Below, in pieces: positions 37,715 to 46,968 of a stretch of 64,000 bases of DNA. The notes below the pieces were generated by a model, which was given only the letters and a program-made list of their open reading frames with translations, was not told where the DNA came from and did not search any database. The DNA is from an uncultured Pelagibacteraceae bacterium (GTDB lineage Bacteria; Pseudomonadota; Alphaproteobacteria; Pelagibacterales; Pelagibacteraceae). The stretch lies in NCBI GenBank assembly GCA_902609855.1, contig CACLTL010000001.1, forward strand, positions 310,001 to 374,000, given 5' to 3'. The position numbers were made by a program, and so were the translations under genes. How positions within the stretch are numbered: the first letter of the stretch is position 1; every line of letters begins with the position of its first letter.

Positions 37715-38263
37715 TTAGTTCCTTTTAATATTTAGTGGAAAATTAAACTCTCTCAATAGTTCTAATGTCCCTTCTTTACTTTTACTTGATGTGACCAGAG
37801 TTATATCTAGTCCTCTAATTTTATCTACTTTGTCAAAATTAACTTCTGGAAAGACAATGTGTTCTTTAATTCCGAAAGAATAATTATTAGATTTATCTAT
37901 TCCTTTTGATGACAAGCCCCTGAAGTCTTTAATTCTAGGTAAAGCTATATTCACTAATCTATCAATAAATTCATACATTTTTTGCGATCTTAAAGTAACT
38001 TTAACACCAGCGTTGGATCCTTTTCTAGTTTTGAAGTTGGAAATTGACTTTTTGAACTTCGTGATTATCGGTTTTTGTCCAGCTATTAAGGCCATATCAT
38101 CCGCGCACGCCTTAAGTTTTTTTCCGTCAGACGCATCCTCACCTAAACCCATATTTAATATAATTTTATTTATTTTTGGCACGTCATGTTTATTTTTTAA
38201 AGATAACTTGCTCATAAGTTTAGCAATAATCTCTTTCTCGTATATAGTTTTTAATCTGGGCAT
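37715..38263 (-). CDS. rplE: 50S ribosomal protein L5
   Basis: Forms the central protuberance with 5S rRNA and contacts P-site tRNA. The 182-residue protein has NKIILNMGLGE, AGQKPIITKFKKSISNFKTRKGSNAG and FPEVNFDKVDKIRGLDITLVT, all conserved L5 segments. The start overlaps the rplX stop by one base. Confidence 0.98.
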   Translation of the reverse strand: MPRLKTIYEKEIIAKLMSKLSLKNKHDVPKINKIILNMGLGEDASDGKKLKACADDMALIAGQKPIITKFKKSISNFKTRKGSNAGVKVTLRSQKMYEFIDRLVNIALPRIKDFRGLSSKGIDKSNNYSFGIKEHIVFPEVNFDKVDKIRGLDITLVTSSKSKEGTLELLREFNFPLNIKRN

Positions 38264-38514
38264 TATTTTTTACCTACCTGTTTTTTTTCTGTCTTTTTAA
38301 TATCTATGTTTTTAACATTTGATTGATGAATAAAGCTTTCTTTTGTAATAATACCGCCTTTATTTTCTTTAGTAGGTTTTGTGTGTCTCTTAATCATATT
38401 CACTGCTTTTATTTTAATCTTATTTAGCTTTCTATTTATTTCAAGAATTTCTCCAGTTTTACCCTTATCTTTACCTGAAATAACTTTTACTTGTGATCCT
38501 TTTTTTAATAACAT
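38263..38514 (-). CDS. rplX: 50S ribosomal protein L24
   Basis: An assembly-initiator protein. The KOW motif VKVISGKDKGKTGEILEINR lies near the N-terminus, followed by KAVNMIKRHTKPTKENKGGII. At 83 residues it is about 20 shorter than most bacterial L24 proteins, trimmed at the C-terminal end. Confidence 0.96.
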   Translation of the reverse strand: MLLKKGSQVKVISGKDKGKTGEILEINRKLNKIKIKAVNMIKRHTKPTKENKGGIITKESFIHQSNVKNIDIKKTEKKQVGKK

Positions 38515-38515
38515 T

Positions 38516-38884
38516 TTAAAGTACCTCCGGAGCTAATGAGATTATTTTAGTATGACCTCTAGTTCTTAATTCCCTAGTTACAGGACCAAAAATTCTTGTA
38601 CCAATAGGCTCACCTTTATCATCAGTTAATACCACGGCATTTTTATCAAACTGAACCTTGGAACCGTCTTCTCTGTAAATTTCTTTTTTTGTTCTAACCA
38701 CTACAGCTTTATGTACTGCACCTTTTTTTACTTTACCTTTTGGTATAGCATCTTTTACACTAATTACTATTATGTCGCCAACCGAAGCATATCTTCGCTT
38801 TGAACCACCTAATACTTTTATACACTCAACTCTCTTGGCACCTGTGTTATCTGCGACTGTGAGTTCAGTTTGAATTTGTATCAT
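38516..38884 (-). CDS. rplN: 50S ribosomal protein L14
   Basis: A subunit-interface protein. The 122-residue sequence starts [37 protein letters not shown] and ends [13 protein letters not shown], a near-canonical L14. It overlaps rpsQ by one base. Confidence 0.98.
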   Translation of the reverse strand: MIQIQTELTVADNTGAKRVECIKVLGGSKRRYASVGDIIVISVKDAIPKGKVKKGAVHKAVVVRTKKEIYREDGSKVQFDKNAVVLTDDKGEPIGTRIFGPVTRELRTRGHTKIISLAPEVL

Positions 38885-39111
38885 TATTCAATTACCTGCC
38901 ATGTTTTCTTTTTTGATATAGGTTTACATTCAATTATTGAAACTTTTTCACCCTCTTTAAATTTATTTTTTTCGTCGTGCGCATGATATTTTTTTGATCT
39001 TTTTATCACTTTTTCATAAAAAGGATGTTTAAATTTTCTAGTAACTTCGACTACAATGGTTTTGTTATTTTTTGAACTCTTAACTATTCCTTTTAAAATT
39101 TTTTTTGTCAT
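38884..39111 (-). CDS. rpsQ: 30S ribosomal protein S17
   Basis: A primary 16S rRNA-binding protein with an OB fold. The 75-residue protein contains [36 protein letters not shown] and [17 protein letters not shown]. It overlaps rpmC by 4 bases. Confidence 0.97.
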   Translation of the reverse strand: MTKKILKGIVKSSKNNKTIVVEVTRKFKHPFYEKVIKRSKKYHAHDEKNKFKEGEKVSIIECKPISKKKTWQVIE

Positions 39112-39296
39112 TTTGTATTTTTTAATGTTGTGTATAGTCTAGCTATACTTTTTTTGATCTGACTATATTGCGCAGAATTATTGATCTGGTTATTCACTTT
39201 TTTAAACCTGATATTAAATAAATCTTTTTTCAAGGTTAAAATTTTTTTCTCTGCTTGATCTTTTGTTAATTTTTTATCTTCTTTTTTTTTTACCAT
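39108..39296 (-). CDS. rpmC: 50S ribosomal protein L29
   Basis: A small two-helix protein near the tunnel exit, where signal recognition particle and trigger factor dock. The 62-residue sequence is more diverged than its neighbours, but [24 protein letters not shown] and the Q-x-Ser-Ile-Ala-Arg-Leu segment fit L29, as does its position between rplP and rpsQ. Confidence 0.95.
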   Translation of the reverse strand: MVKKKEDKKLTKDQAEKKILTLKKDLFNIRFKKVNNQINNSAQYSQIKKSIARLYTTLKNTK

Positions 39297-39700
39297 TATC
39301 TTTTCACAAATTTTGTTTTTATAGGTAATTTAGCCGATGCTTTATATAGAGCTACTCTAGCTATATCCTCAGTGACACCATCTACTTCAAAAATAATTCT
39401 TCCGGGTTTAACTCTACAAGCATAATATTCGGGAGATCCTTTTCCTTTTCCCATCCTAACTTCAGTAGGTTTTTTTGATACGGGTATATTTGGAAATATT
39501 CTTGTCCAAACTTTTCCTGTTCGCTTCATATATCTTGTTAAGGCAACTCTGGCTGCCTCTATTTGTTTTCCGATTACTCTGTCTGGCTCAATAGCTTTTA
39601 AACCAAATTGACCATAATTAAGTTTAACAGCTCTAGTAGCTTTACCATGAATTCTACCTTTAAATGCTTTTCTATACTTAGTTCTTACTGGCTGTAGCAT
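39296..39700 (-). CDS. rplP: 50S ribosomal protein L16
   Basis: An A-site-side protein of the large subunit. The 134-residue protein starts [19 protein letters not shown] and carries [39 protein letters not shown]. It overlaps the 3' end of rpsC by 23 bases, the longest overlap in the ribosomal block. Confidence 0.98.
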   Translation of the reverse strand: MLQPVRTKYRKAFKGRIHGKATRAVKLNYGQFGLKAIEPDRVIGKQIEAARVALTRYMKRTGKVWTRIFPNIPVSKKPTEVRMGKGKGSPEYYACRVKPGRIIFEVDGVTEDIARVALYKASAKLPIKTKFVKR

Positions 39701-40364
39701 TTTTTACCCTTTCTTTTTTTTCTTTTTCAACATCTTTAGCCATTAATTCACCTTTATAAATCCAAACTTTAACACCAATAATTCCATAAGTAGTTAAAGC
39801 TTCTGCAAAACCATAATCTATTTCAGCTCTAAGTGTATGAGATGGTATGCTTCCTTCTCGCAACCACTCAGTTCTTGCTATTTCGTTACCTGCTAATCTG
39901 CCACTAAGCATAACCTTAATTCCTTTTGCATTTAACCTCATTGCTGATTGCATTGCTCTTTTCATAGCTCTTCTATATGCAATTCTTTTCACTAGTTGCT
40001 GTGCTATATTTTCGGCAACTAAATTCGAGTTTAATTCTGGTTTTTTTATTTCTTTAATATTTACGTTTACGTCACTATCAGTGATTTTCATTATATTTTT
40101 TTTTATTTTCTCAATATCAGCACCCTTTTTTCCAATAACGAAACCAGGTCTTGAAGTGTGTATTGAAACGGTACATTTTTTTGATGAACGCTCTATAATT
40201 ATCTCAGAGACACCTGAGTTTACAATGTTCTTCTTTATATAATTTCTAATCTTAAAGTCCTCTATTAGATATCTTCCGAAATCTTTCTTTTTAGCGAACC
40301 AAGTTGAGTCCCAGCCTCTGTTTATTCCTAGTCTCAAACTTATAGGATTTATCTTTTGTCCCAT
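39678..40364 (-). CDS. rpsC: 30S ribosomal protein S3
   Basis: Sits at the mRNA entry channel and has helicase-related basic residues. The 228-residue protein starts [24 protein letters not shown]. It has a KH domain with [19 protein letters not shown] and the C-terminal [31 protein letters not shown]. The order rplV-rpsC-rplP is standard. Confidence 0.98.
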   Translation of the reverse strand: MGQKINPISLRLGINRGWDSTWFAKKKDFGRYLIEDFKIRNYIKKNIVNSGVSEIIIERSSKKCTVSIHTSRPGFVIGKKGADIEKIKKNIMKITDSDVNVNIKEIKKPELNSNLVAENIAQQLVKRIAYRRAMKRAMQSAMRLNAKGIKVMLSGRLAGNEIARTEWLREGSIPSHTLRAEIDYGFAEALTTYGIIGVKVWIYKGELMAKDVEKEKKERVKNATASKN

Positions 40365-40804
40365 TATTTATTTTCCTTCTTTTCCTTTTTTGCTTTTAAA
40401 ATATTTTCTTTTTTTTCTTTTAAAATATTTTCCTTTTTTTCTTTTAAAATATTTTCCTTTTTTTCTTTTAAAATAATTGTAATTCTACTAAAGGGTTTTT
40501 TTATAGGACTCGCTCTTCCTTTTGCCCTAGGTCTAAATCTTTTCATTACAAGTGACTTACCCACATATGCTTCCTCTACAAATAAATTATCAATATCTAA
40601 CTGATTATTGTTCTCTGCATTAGATATTGCAGATTTTACAGTTTTGCTTACATCTCTTGCTATTCTCTTTCTTGAAAACTCTAAGTCTCTAAGAGCAACA
40701 TCAACTTTTTTACCCTTAATGAAATTACAAACTAATGCTAGTTTTCTAGGACTAGTTCTTACATTTTTATTCACGGCTTTTACTAATGAAGTATTTTTAC
40801 TCAT
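40364..40804 (-). CDS. rplV: 50S ribosomal protein L22 with a repetitive C-terminal tail
   Basis: Lines the nascent-chain tunnel. The L22 fold occupies about residues 1-112 ([20 protein letters not shown] through [24 protein letters not shown]). About 34 more residues follow, consisting of an eight-residue unit (KEKKENIL) repeated three times and a decayed copy. The tail is encoded by a 24-base tandem repeat and is far longer than that of ordinary L22. It should be disordered and highly charged on the subunit surface. Confidence 0.97.
   Translation of the reverse strand: MSKNTSLVKAVNKNVRTSPRKLALVCNFIKGKKVDVALRDLEFSRKRIARDVSKTVKSAISNAENNNQLDIDNLFVEEAYVGKSLVMKRFRPRAKGRASPIKKPFSRITIILKEKKENILKEKKENILKEKKENILKAKKEKKENK
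40393..40480. repeat. 24-base tandem repeat inside the rplV 3' end
   Basis: Copies start at 40393, 40417, 40441 and 40465 on the plus strand, each beginning CTTTTAAAATA. The second and third copies are identical over all 24 bases, the first differs at one base, and the fourth is partial. The unit length keeps the rplV frame, so copy-number change alters protein length by eight residues per unit. Confidence 0.95.
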
Positions 40805-41118
40805 TATTTTTTCTCTCCCTCAGTTTTTGCTGCAGGGGCAGCGGCGGCGGCTTTTTTATCAGCAGGAGTGTGACCTTTAAATGTCCTCGTGGGTGCAAAT
40901 TCACCTAATTTATGACCAACCATTTCCTCTGAAATAGTAATTGGAATAAATGATTTTCCATTATGAATCATAAAACTATGTCCAACAAAATCGGGTATGA
41001 TTGTTGAATTTCTTGACCAAGTCTTGATTGGTTTTTTGTTTGGAGCATCTTTAAGTTTGTCGATTTTCTTTAACAAACTAGGATGAACAAATGGGCCTTT
41101 CCAAACAGATCTTGTCAT
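40804..41118 (-). CDS. rpsS: 30S ribosomal protein S19
   Basis: A head protein next to S13. [19 protein letters not shown] and [19 protein letters not shown] match S19. A short Ala/Lys tail (about 15 residues) extends beyond the usual 92-residue end. Confidence 0.98.
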   Translation of the reverse strand: MTRSVWKGPFVHPSLLKKIDKLKDAPNKKPIKTWSRNSTIIPDFVGHSFMIHNGKSFIPITISEEMVGHKLGEFAPTRTFKGHTPADKKAAAAAPAAKTEGEKK

Positions 41119-41951
41119 TATTTTTTCCTTTTCTTTCTTCTGGTAATAATTAATTTATCACTTCTTTTTGGTCTTCTAGTTTTTAACCCTTTAGCAGATT
41201 GTCCCCATGGTGAAACAGGGCTTCTTCCACCTGAAGTTTTACCCTCACCTCCGCCATGAGGGTGATCCACTGGATTCATTGCGACACCTCTAGTTTGAGG
41301 TCTTTTTCCTCGCCATCTATTTCTTCCAGCTTTACCAATTTTAATATTTTTTTGATCTGGATTTGAAACAGTACCTATTGTACCTACGCATGCGCTATTT
41401 ACTTTTCTTGTTTCTCCAGATGATAATTTTAATATAGCGTAATCGCCATCGTAACCAGATAATGTTACTGATGCTCCAGCTGATCTAGCAAGTTTACCTC
41501 CATTTCCAGGTATCAATTCTACATTGTGAATTGAGGTTCCTGGTGGAATATCTTTTAATTCTAAAGAATTTCCAATTTTAATTTCAGCATTTTTTCCCGA
41601 TTCAATAGTATCACCAATATTTAATCCTTGAGGTGAAATTATATAAGATTTTTCTTTATCCTCATATGTTATTAAAGCTATGTAAGCTGTCCTGTTTGGA
41701 TCGTATTCAATTCTTTCAACTTTAGCTTTCATATCTCTTTTTTTTCTAAAAAAATCAATAATTCTAAATTTATGTTTCGAGCCTCCACCCATATGTCTAG
41801 AAGTAATCCGTCCAGCGTTATTTCTTCCGCCAGTAACTGTCTGTCCTTTAGTCAAAGGTTTATATGGTGAGCCTTTCCATAAACTACTTTTATCAACTAC
41901 CACTGTTCCTCTAGTAGATTTTGTATAAGGTTTAAATGATTTTAATGCCAT
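41118..41951 (-). CDS. rplB: 50S ribosomal protein L2
   Basis: Needed for subunit joining and the peptidyl-transferase centre. The 277-residue protein has the N-terminal [36 protein letters not shown], and [21 protein letters not shown] with the essential histidine. Normal length and fully conserved. Confidence 0.98.
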   Translation of the reverse strand: MALKSFKPYTKSTRGTVVVDKSSLWKGSPYKPLTKGQTVTGGRNNAGRITSRHMGGGSKHKFRIIDFFRKKRDMKAKVERIEYDPNRTAYIALITYEDKEKSYIISPQGLNIGDTIESGKNAEIKIGNSLELKDIPPGTSIHNVELIPGNGGKLARSAGASVTLSGYDGDYAILKLSSGETRKVNSACVGTIGTVSNPDQKNIKIGKAGRNRWRGKRPQTRGVAMNPVDHPHGGGEGKTSGGRSPVSPWGQSAKGLKTRRPKRSDKLIITRRKKRKK

Positions 41952-41954
41952 AAT

Positions 41955-42248
41955 TTAAACTCCTGTAGTCAGATCAATACTCTGACCTTTTTTAAGTGTT
42001 ATTATTGCTTTTTTATATCCACTTTTTATTGATTTTCTACCTTGTTTCATTTTAAGTTTTGATTTTTGATTTATAATATTTACTTTAATTACGCTAACTT
42101 TGAATAATTTTTCAATATTTTTCTTAATAGTTTTTTTAGTTGCTTTTTCATGGACTTTAAAAACAGTCTTGTTTTGCTCTGATAAAATTGTAGCTTTCTC
42201 AGTAATTATTGGGTTTCTAATTGAATCTATATAATTAATTTTTCTCAT
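41955..42248 (-). CDS. rplW: 50S ribosomal protein L23
   Basis: Docking site for trigger factor and SRP at the tunnel exit. The 97-residue protein has IRNPIITEKATILSEQNKTVFKVHEKATKKTIKKNIEKLF, typical of L23. It overlaps the rplD 3' end by 14 bases. Confidence 0.97.
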   Translation of the reverse strand: MRKINYIDSIRNPIITEKATILSEQNKTVFKVHEKATKKTIKKNIEKLFKVSVIKVNIINQKSKLKMKQGRKSIKSGYKKAIITLKKGQSIDLTTGV

Positions 42249-42870
42249 TTAAAATCCTGTCTTGTATTTTCTTTGCAGATGAAGATGTAATTATTACATT
42301 TTTGTATTTAAACAAGTCATAAATATTAGTCCCTTCTTCTCTTATTAATTTTACATTTTTAATATTACGCGCTGACTTATTAATATTTTTCATTGAGTCT
42401 GTATCAGAAATAATTAAAACGTTAGCTAATTTATTTTTTTCAAGAAATTGATTAAATTCTTTTGTTTTTTTAATTTCTTTTTTTACATCAGCAAGAATGA
42501 AAAGACTCTTATCAGAATTTTTTTTCGATAAAGTTTGAGCTAAAGCTAGTTTTCTAACTTTCTTATTAATCTTTTTATTTTTATAATTAGCTCCTTTTGG
42601 GCCGTGAGCTATCCCGCCGCCAACAAACAGAGGAGCTTTTTTACTTGCGTGTCTCGCCCCTCCACCGCCTTTTTGAGGGACGATTTTCTTTGTTGAACCC
42701 TTTATTTCGTTCCTTTGTTTCGTTTTAGCTGTTCTTGGCTTAGCATGATTTAATTGCCAATCAATAACAAATTTTATTAATTTATGATTAACTTTTAACT
42801 TAACCAATTTATCAGAAATTTCTATTGAGTCTGTTTTAGTGCCATCAATATTTAACAAAGGAAGTTTCAT
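42235..42870 (-). CDS. rplD: 50S ribosomal protein L4
   Basis: A tunnel-constriction protein; in some bacteria it also represses the S10 operon. The 211-residue protein has the extended-loop segment RTAKTKQRNEIKGSTKKIVPQKGGGGARHASKKAPLFVGGGIAHGPKG, well conserved, while the globular part is Lys-rich and diverged. It is directly adjacent to rplC. Confidence 0.97.
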   Translation of the reverse strand: MKLPLLNIDGTKTDSIEISDKLVKLKVNHKLIKFVIDWQLNHAKPRTAKTKQRNEIKGSTKKIVPQKGGGGARHASKKAPLFVGGGIAHGPKGANYKNKKINKKVRKLALAQTLSKKNSDKSLFILADVKKEIKKTKEFNQFLEKNKLANVLIISDTDSMKNINKSARNIKNVKLIREEGTNIYDLFKYKNVIITSSSAKKIQDRILNEKN

Positions 42871-43575
42871 TTATTTTTTTCCTTTCTTGGCAGCAGCAAC
42901 TTTAATTTTAGCTTCATGTTTTTCTTTAATAGTTTTTCGAGTAACATTTTTAACGGACTCTCTTAATAAAATAGTAGAATTTTTAGCTCCTGGAATTGAA
43001 CCTTTTAAATATAATAAATTATTTTCTAAATCTGATCTTACAACTTCAAGATTTAAAATTGTTCTTAATTTATCTCCCATATGACCTGCCATTTTTTTTC
43101 CTTTAAAAACTTTTCCTGGATCTTGTCTTTGACCAGTTGATCCATGAGATCTGTGCGAAACTGAAACACCATGGGAGGCCCTTAGCCCACCAAAATTCCA
43201 TCTTTTCATAACGCCAGCAAAACCCTTTCCAATAGTTTTAGATCTTACATCTAAAAACTTTTTGTCTTTAAATATTTCTAAACCCAACTCGTTACCTTCT
43301 TTATATTGACCATTATCTTCTACTCTGAACTCTTTAAGAATTTTTTTTGGCTCTGTATTTTTCTTTGCAAAATAACCTTTCATTTGTTTAGTTAGTTTTG
43401 AATTTTTAAGTTTAAAAAAACCAACTTTTACAGCTGAATATCCTCGTTTTTCTTTTGTTATTACGTCTAGTACTCTCCCTTTTTCAACCTTTATAACTGT
43501 TACAGGTACAGACTGACCACTTTCCATGAATTCTCTGGTCATTCCTATTTTTGTTCCTATTAATCCAATGCTCAT
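42871..43575 (-). CDS. rplC: 50S ribosomal protein L3
   Basis: An early-assembly protein reaching the peptidyl-transferase centre. MSIGLIGTKIGMTREF starts the protein, and GVMKRWNFGGLRASHGVSVSHRSHGSTGQRQDPGKVFKGKKMAGHMG includes the methylatable Gln loop. The 234-residue length includes a short basic tail. Confidence 0.98.
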   Translation of the reverse strand: MSIGLIGTKIGMTREFMESGQSVPVTVIKVEKGRVLDVITKEKRGYSAVKVGFFKLKNSKLTKQMKGYFAKKNTEPKKILKEFRVEDNGQYKEGNELGLEIFKDKKFLDVRSKTIGKGFAGVMKRWNFGGLRASHGVSVSHRSHGSTGQRQDPGKVFKGKKMAGHMGDKLRTILNLEVVRSDLENNLLYLKGSIPGAKNSTILLRESVKNVTRKTIKEKHEAKIKVAAAKKGKK

Positions 43576-43578
43576 AAC

Positions 43579-43887
43579 TTAAATTTTTATTTCAATATCA
43601 ACGCCTGAAGCTAAATCTAATTTCATTAAAGCCTCTACTGTTTGAGGTGTTGGTTCAATAATATCTATTAATCTTTTATGTGTTCTTGACTCAAATTGTT
43701 CTCTACTTTTTTTATCAATATGAGGAGATCTTAAAACTGTATATCTTTCGATTCTTGTAGGTAAAGGTATCGGACCTTTAACTTGAGCTCCGGTTCTTTT
43801 AGCAGTGTTAACTATTTCCTCGGTTGATAAATCAAGAATTTTGTTATCATAAGCCTTAAGATGTATTCTAATATTTTGGTTTTCCAT
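43579..43887 (-). CDS. rpsJ: 30S ribosomal protein S10 (NusE)
   Basis: A small-subunit protein and partner of NusB/NusG in antitermination. The 102-residue protein has [48 protein letters not shown] and HKRLIDI. It lies directly after fusA (2 bases), with no tuf gene between, unlike many alphaproteobacteria. Confidence 0.98.
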   Translation of the reverse strand: MENQNIRIHLKAYDNKILDLSTEEIVNTAKRTGAQVKGPIPLPTRIERYTVLRSPHIDKKSREQFESRTHKRLIDIIEPTPQTVEALMKLDLASGVDIEIKI

Positions 43888-43889
43888 AA

Positions 43890-45962
43890 TTAAGCTAGTT
43901 TTTTTGTTACCTCATCTTGTACATTTTGTGGAACTTTATCATAATGACTAAATTGCATTGTATACTGAGCTCTACCTTGTGTTGAAGAACGCAAATTATT
44001 TATGTAACCAAACATATTAGCTAAAGGAACAGTTGCATTTATCGCTGTGGCATTTCCTCTAGCTTCTGTTGATGCTACTTGTCCCCTTCTACTATTTAAA
44101 TCGCCTATTACATCTCCCATAAATTCTTCAGGAGTTACGACCTCTACTTTCATCATTGGCTCGAGTAATTTTAAAGTTGCCTTTGTACAGGCCTCTCTGA
44201 AACACATTCTTGAAGCAATCTCGAATGCAAGAACGCTTGAGTCAACATCGTGATGTAAGCCATCTAAGATTGTTACTTTGTAATCAATGACTGGAAAACC
44301 TGCTAATATTCCACTATCTGCTACACTTAAAACTCCTTTTTCAACTCCTGGAATAAATTCTTTTGGTATAGCGCCTCCTTTAATTTTATTATCAACTTCT
44401 CTTCCTTTGCCGGGTTCTAAAGGCTCTACACTTAAGGTTACTTTCGCAAATTGTCCTGAACCACCGCTTTGTTTTTTGTGGATATAAGTTACTTCAGATG
44501 AACCAAGAATTGTTTCTCTATAGGCAACTTGCGGAGCACCAACATTTGCCTCAACTTTAAACTCTCTTTTCATTCTATCTACAATAATATCTAGATGAAG
44601 CTCTCCCATTCCTTTAATAATTGTTTGCCCTGATTCTTCATCTGAACTAACTCTAAATGAGGGATCTTCTTTCGCTAATCTATTTAAAGCTTCACCCATT
44701 TTTTCTTGATCACCTTTTGTTTTGGGTTCAACTGCAATTTCAATTACCGGATCTGGAAATTCCATAGGTTCTAATAATACAGGTTTATTTTGATCACAAA
44801 GTGTGTGACCAGTAATCGTATTTTTTAAACCAGCTAGTGCAACAATGTCTCCAGTGTTCGCCTCTTTAATATCCTCTCTAGAATTTGCATGCATTAGCAA
44901 CATTCTACCAACTCTTTCTGTTTTTTCTGTTGACGAATTATAGACAGCTGTTCCGGCTTGTAATTTACCTGAATAAATTCGAATGAAAGTTAAAGATCCA
45001 ACAAAAGGGTCGTTAGCAACCTTAAAAGCAAGCGCAGAAAAAGGTTCATTATCCTCAAATTTCATCTGCAGCTTATCTTCAGAATTTAGTTTTGTAGCTT
45101 CTATCGACCCTATATCTTTCGGGCTAGGTAGATAGTCAATAACAGCATCTAATAATGGTTGGACACCTTTGTTTTTAAAAGCTGAGCCAGTTAAAATTGG
45201 TACAAAATTAAAATTTAAAGTTCCTTTTCTAACACATTTTATTAAGTCCTCTTCTGAGGGTTCTTTTCCTTCTAAATATGTTTCCATTAATTTTTCATCT
45301 TCTTCTACCGCAGTTTCTACGAGATTTTGTCTATATTCTTTTGCTTTATCTTTTAGATCATCAGGTATATCAACATATTCAAATTTCGCTCCTAGATCTT
45401 CATTTTGCCAAACAACACCTTTCATTTTAACTAAATCGATTACACCTTTTAAATCTGCTTCAGTTCCTATGGGTAATTGTAAGGGTAATGGTTTGCACCC
45501 TAAACGTTCTTTAATCATGTCAACACATCGGTAAAAATCTGCGCCAGTTCTGTCTAATTTATTTACAAAACAAATTCTTGGTACTTTATATTTATCAGCT
45601 TGTCTCCAAACAGTTTCAGATTGTGGTTCTACTCCAGCGACACCATCAAAAACTGCTACTGCGCCATCTAAAACTTTTAACGATCTCTCAACTTCAATTG
45701 TAAAATCTACGTGACCTGGTGTATCAATAATATTAATTCTGTGATCTCTCCAAAAGCAAGTCGTTGCAGCGGAGGTTATAGTAATACCTCTTTCTTGCTC
45801 TTGTTCCATCCAATCCATTGTTGCTGCACCGTCATGTACTTCTCCAATTTTATGGCTCTTTCCGGTATAGTATAAAATTCTTTCAGTAGTAGTTGTCTTA
45901 CCGGCATCAATGTGAGCCATAATACCGATATTTCTATATTTATCTAAATTATATTTAGTCAT
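43890..45962 (-). CDS. fusA: Elongation factor G
   Basis: The translocation GTPase. The 690-residue protein has the P-loop [15 protein letters not shown], switch [20 protein letters not shown] for guanine specificity, and all five EF-G domains, ending [16 protein letters not shown]. Single and complete in the str cluster between rpsG and rpsJ. Confidence 0.98.
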   Translation of the reverse strand: MTKYNLDKYRNIGIMAHIDAGKTTTTERILYYTGKSHKIGEVHDGAATMDWMEQEQERGITITSAATTCFWRDHRINIIDTPGHVDFTIEVERSLKVLDGAVAVFDGVAGVEPQSETVWRQADKYKVPRICFVNKLDRTGADFYRCVDMIKERLGCKPLPLQLPIGTEADLKGVIDLVKMKGVVWQNEDLGAKFEYVDIPDDLKDKAKEYRQNLVETAVEEDEKLMETYLEGKEPSEEDLIKCVRKGTLNFNFVPILTGSAFKNKGVQPLLDAVIDYLPSPKDIGSIEATKLNSEDKLQMKFEDNEPFSALAFKVANDPFVGSLTFIRIYSGKLQAGTAVYNSSTEKTERVGRMLLMHANSREDIKEANTGDIVALAGLKNTITGHTLCDQNKPVLLEPMEFPDPVIEIAVEPKTKGDQEKMGEALNRLAKEDPSFRVSSDEESGQTIIKGMGELHLDIIVDRMKREFKVEANVGAPQVAYRETILGSSEVTYIHKKQSGGSGQFAKVTLSVEPLEPGKGREVDNKIKGGAIPKEFIPGVEKGVLSVADSGILAGFPVIDYKVTILDGLHHDVDSSVLAFEIASRMCFREACTKATLKLLEPMMKVEVVTPEEFMGDVIGDLNSRRGQVASTEARGNATAINATVPLANMFGYINNLRSSTQGRAQYTMQFSHYDKVPQNVQDEVTKKLA

Positions 45963-45968
45963 ATTTTT

Positions 45969-46439
45969 TTACCATCTAAAGTGAGCAAATGCTTTATTTG
46001 ACTCTGCCATTTTATGTGTGTCTTCTCTTTTTTTAATAGCTGACCCCTTATTTTGTGAAGCGTCTAATATTTCAGCATATAATTTTTCTGCCATAGTTTT
46101 GTTTTTTCTTTTTCTAGTCGCATCCATTATCCATCTTAATGCTAAAGCTTGAGCTCTTTTTGATTTAACCTCTACCGGAACTTGGTAGGTAGCTCCACCA
46201 ACTCTTCTTGATCTACATTCAATGTTTGGTTTTACATTACTTATAGCTGAATTAAAAATTTTGAGAGGATCCTCATTGTTTTTAGTTTTAATTTTTTCTA
46301 ATGCATCATAAAGAATTTTTTCTGCTGTTGATCTTTTTCCATCATACATTATGGAATTAATAAATTTAGAAACTACTTCTGAATGGAATTTTGGATCAGG
46401 ATAAACTTTTCTAATAGGTGCTTTTCTTTTTCTAGACAT
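45969..46439 (-). CDS. rpsG: 30S ribosomal protein S7
   Basis: Nucleates the small-subunit head and contacts E-site tRNA. The 156-residue protein starts [18 protein letters not shown], has the [24 protein letters not shown] segment and ends AFAHFRW. Both ends match the family. Confidence 0.98.
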   Translation of the reverse strand: MSRKRKAPIRKVYPDPKFHSEVVSKFINSIMYDGKRSTAEKILYDALEKIKTKNNEDPLKIFNSAISNVKPNIECRSRRVGGATYQVPVEVKSKRAQALALRWIMDATRKRKNKTMAEKLYAEILDASQNKGSAIKKREDTHKMAESNKAFAHFRW

Positions 46440-46442
46440 AGA

Positions 46443-46814
46443 TTATTTTGGTTTTTTTGTTCCGTATAGGGATCGTCTTTTTTTTCGATTGGCTACACCC
46501 TGCGTATCTAAATTTCCTCGTAAAATATGATATCTCACACCTGGTAAATCTTTAACACGTCCGCCTCGTAGTAAAACAACGGAGTGTTCTTGCAAATTAT
46601 GGCCTTCACCTGGAATATATGCTGTCACTTCAAAACCATTTGATAATCTAACTCTAGCAACTTTTCTCAATGCTGAATTTGGTTTCTTGGGAGTTGTTGT
46701 GTAAACTTTTACACAAACACCTCTTTTTAAAGGTTGTTTTTCCAATGCCGGAACTTTATTTCTAGCAATTGGTTTAACTCTACTTTTTTTAATCAACTGA
46801 TTAATTGTCGGCAT
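46443..46814 (-). CDS. rpsL: 30S ribosomal protein S12
   Basis: A decoding-accuracy protein. The 123-residue protein has [18 protein letters not shown] and [16 protein letters not shown], with the lysines associated with streptomycin sensitivity in their wild-type state. It is the first gene of the str-S10-spc-alpha run, preceded by a 154-base spacer, the largest gene-free stretch in the window. Confidence 0.98.
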   Translation of the reverse strand: MPTINQLIKKSRVKPIARNKVPALEKQPLKRGVCVKVYTTTPKKPNSALRKVARVRLSNGFEVTAYIPGEGHNLQEHSVVLLRGGRVKDLPGVRYHILRGNLDTQGVANRKKRRSLYGTKKPK

Positions 46815-46913
46815 AAATATATTTTGAAGTTAAAAATTAGGAAAACCTATTAGTATAATTGTTAGTGTTTAAGGCTATAATCTACCTTACTTCTAACATT
46901 CAAAATGTGCCGT

Positions 46914-46941
46914 AAACTAGCATCGAATTAATAAAAGTCAA
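46914..46941 (-). promoter_or_regulatory. Probable promoter of the str/S10 run
   Basis: In the rpoC-rpsL spacer the minus strand has TTGACT (46936-46941), a 16-base spacer and TAGTTT (46914-46919). The leader to rpsL would be about 95 bases. A TATACT hexamer nearer rpsL (reverse complement near 46851-46856) is an alternative -10 with a poor -35. I see no stem-loop with a T-run that would end the rpoC transcript. Confidence 0.45.
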
Positions 46942-46968
46942 TGTTTTATGGTGTTTTTTAAATAGACT

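Noticed and set aside
40393-40480. Regular 24-base repeats as a CRISPR-like array
   Set aside because: The copies are contiguous without spacers, lie in frame inside rplV, and no cas genes are nearby; it is a coding tandem repeat.
43888-43889. Second tuf gene between fusA and rpsJ
   Set aside because: Only 2 bases separate fusA and rpsJ; the sole tuf in the window is at 58147-59346.
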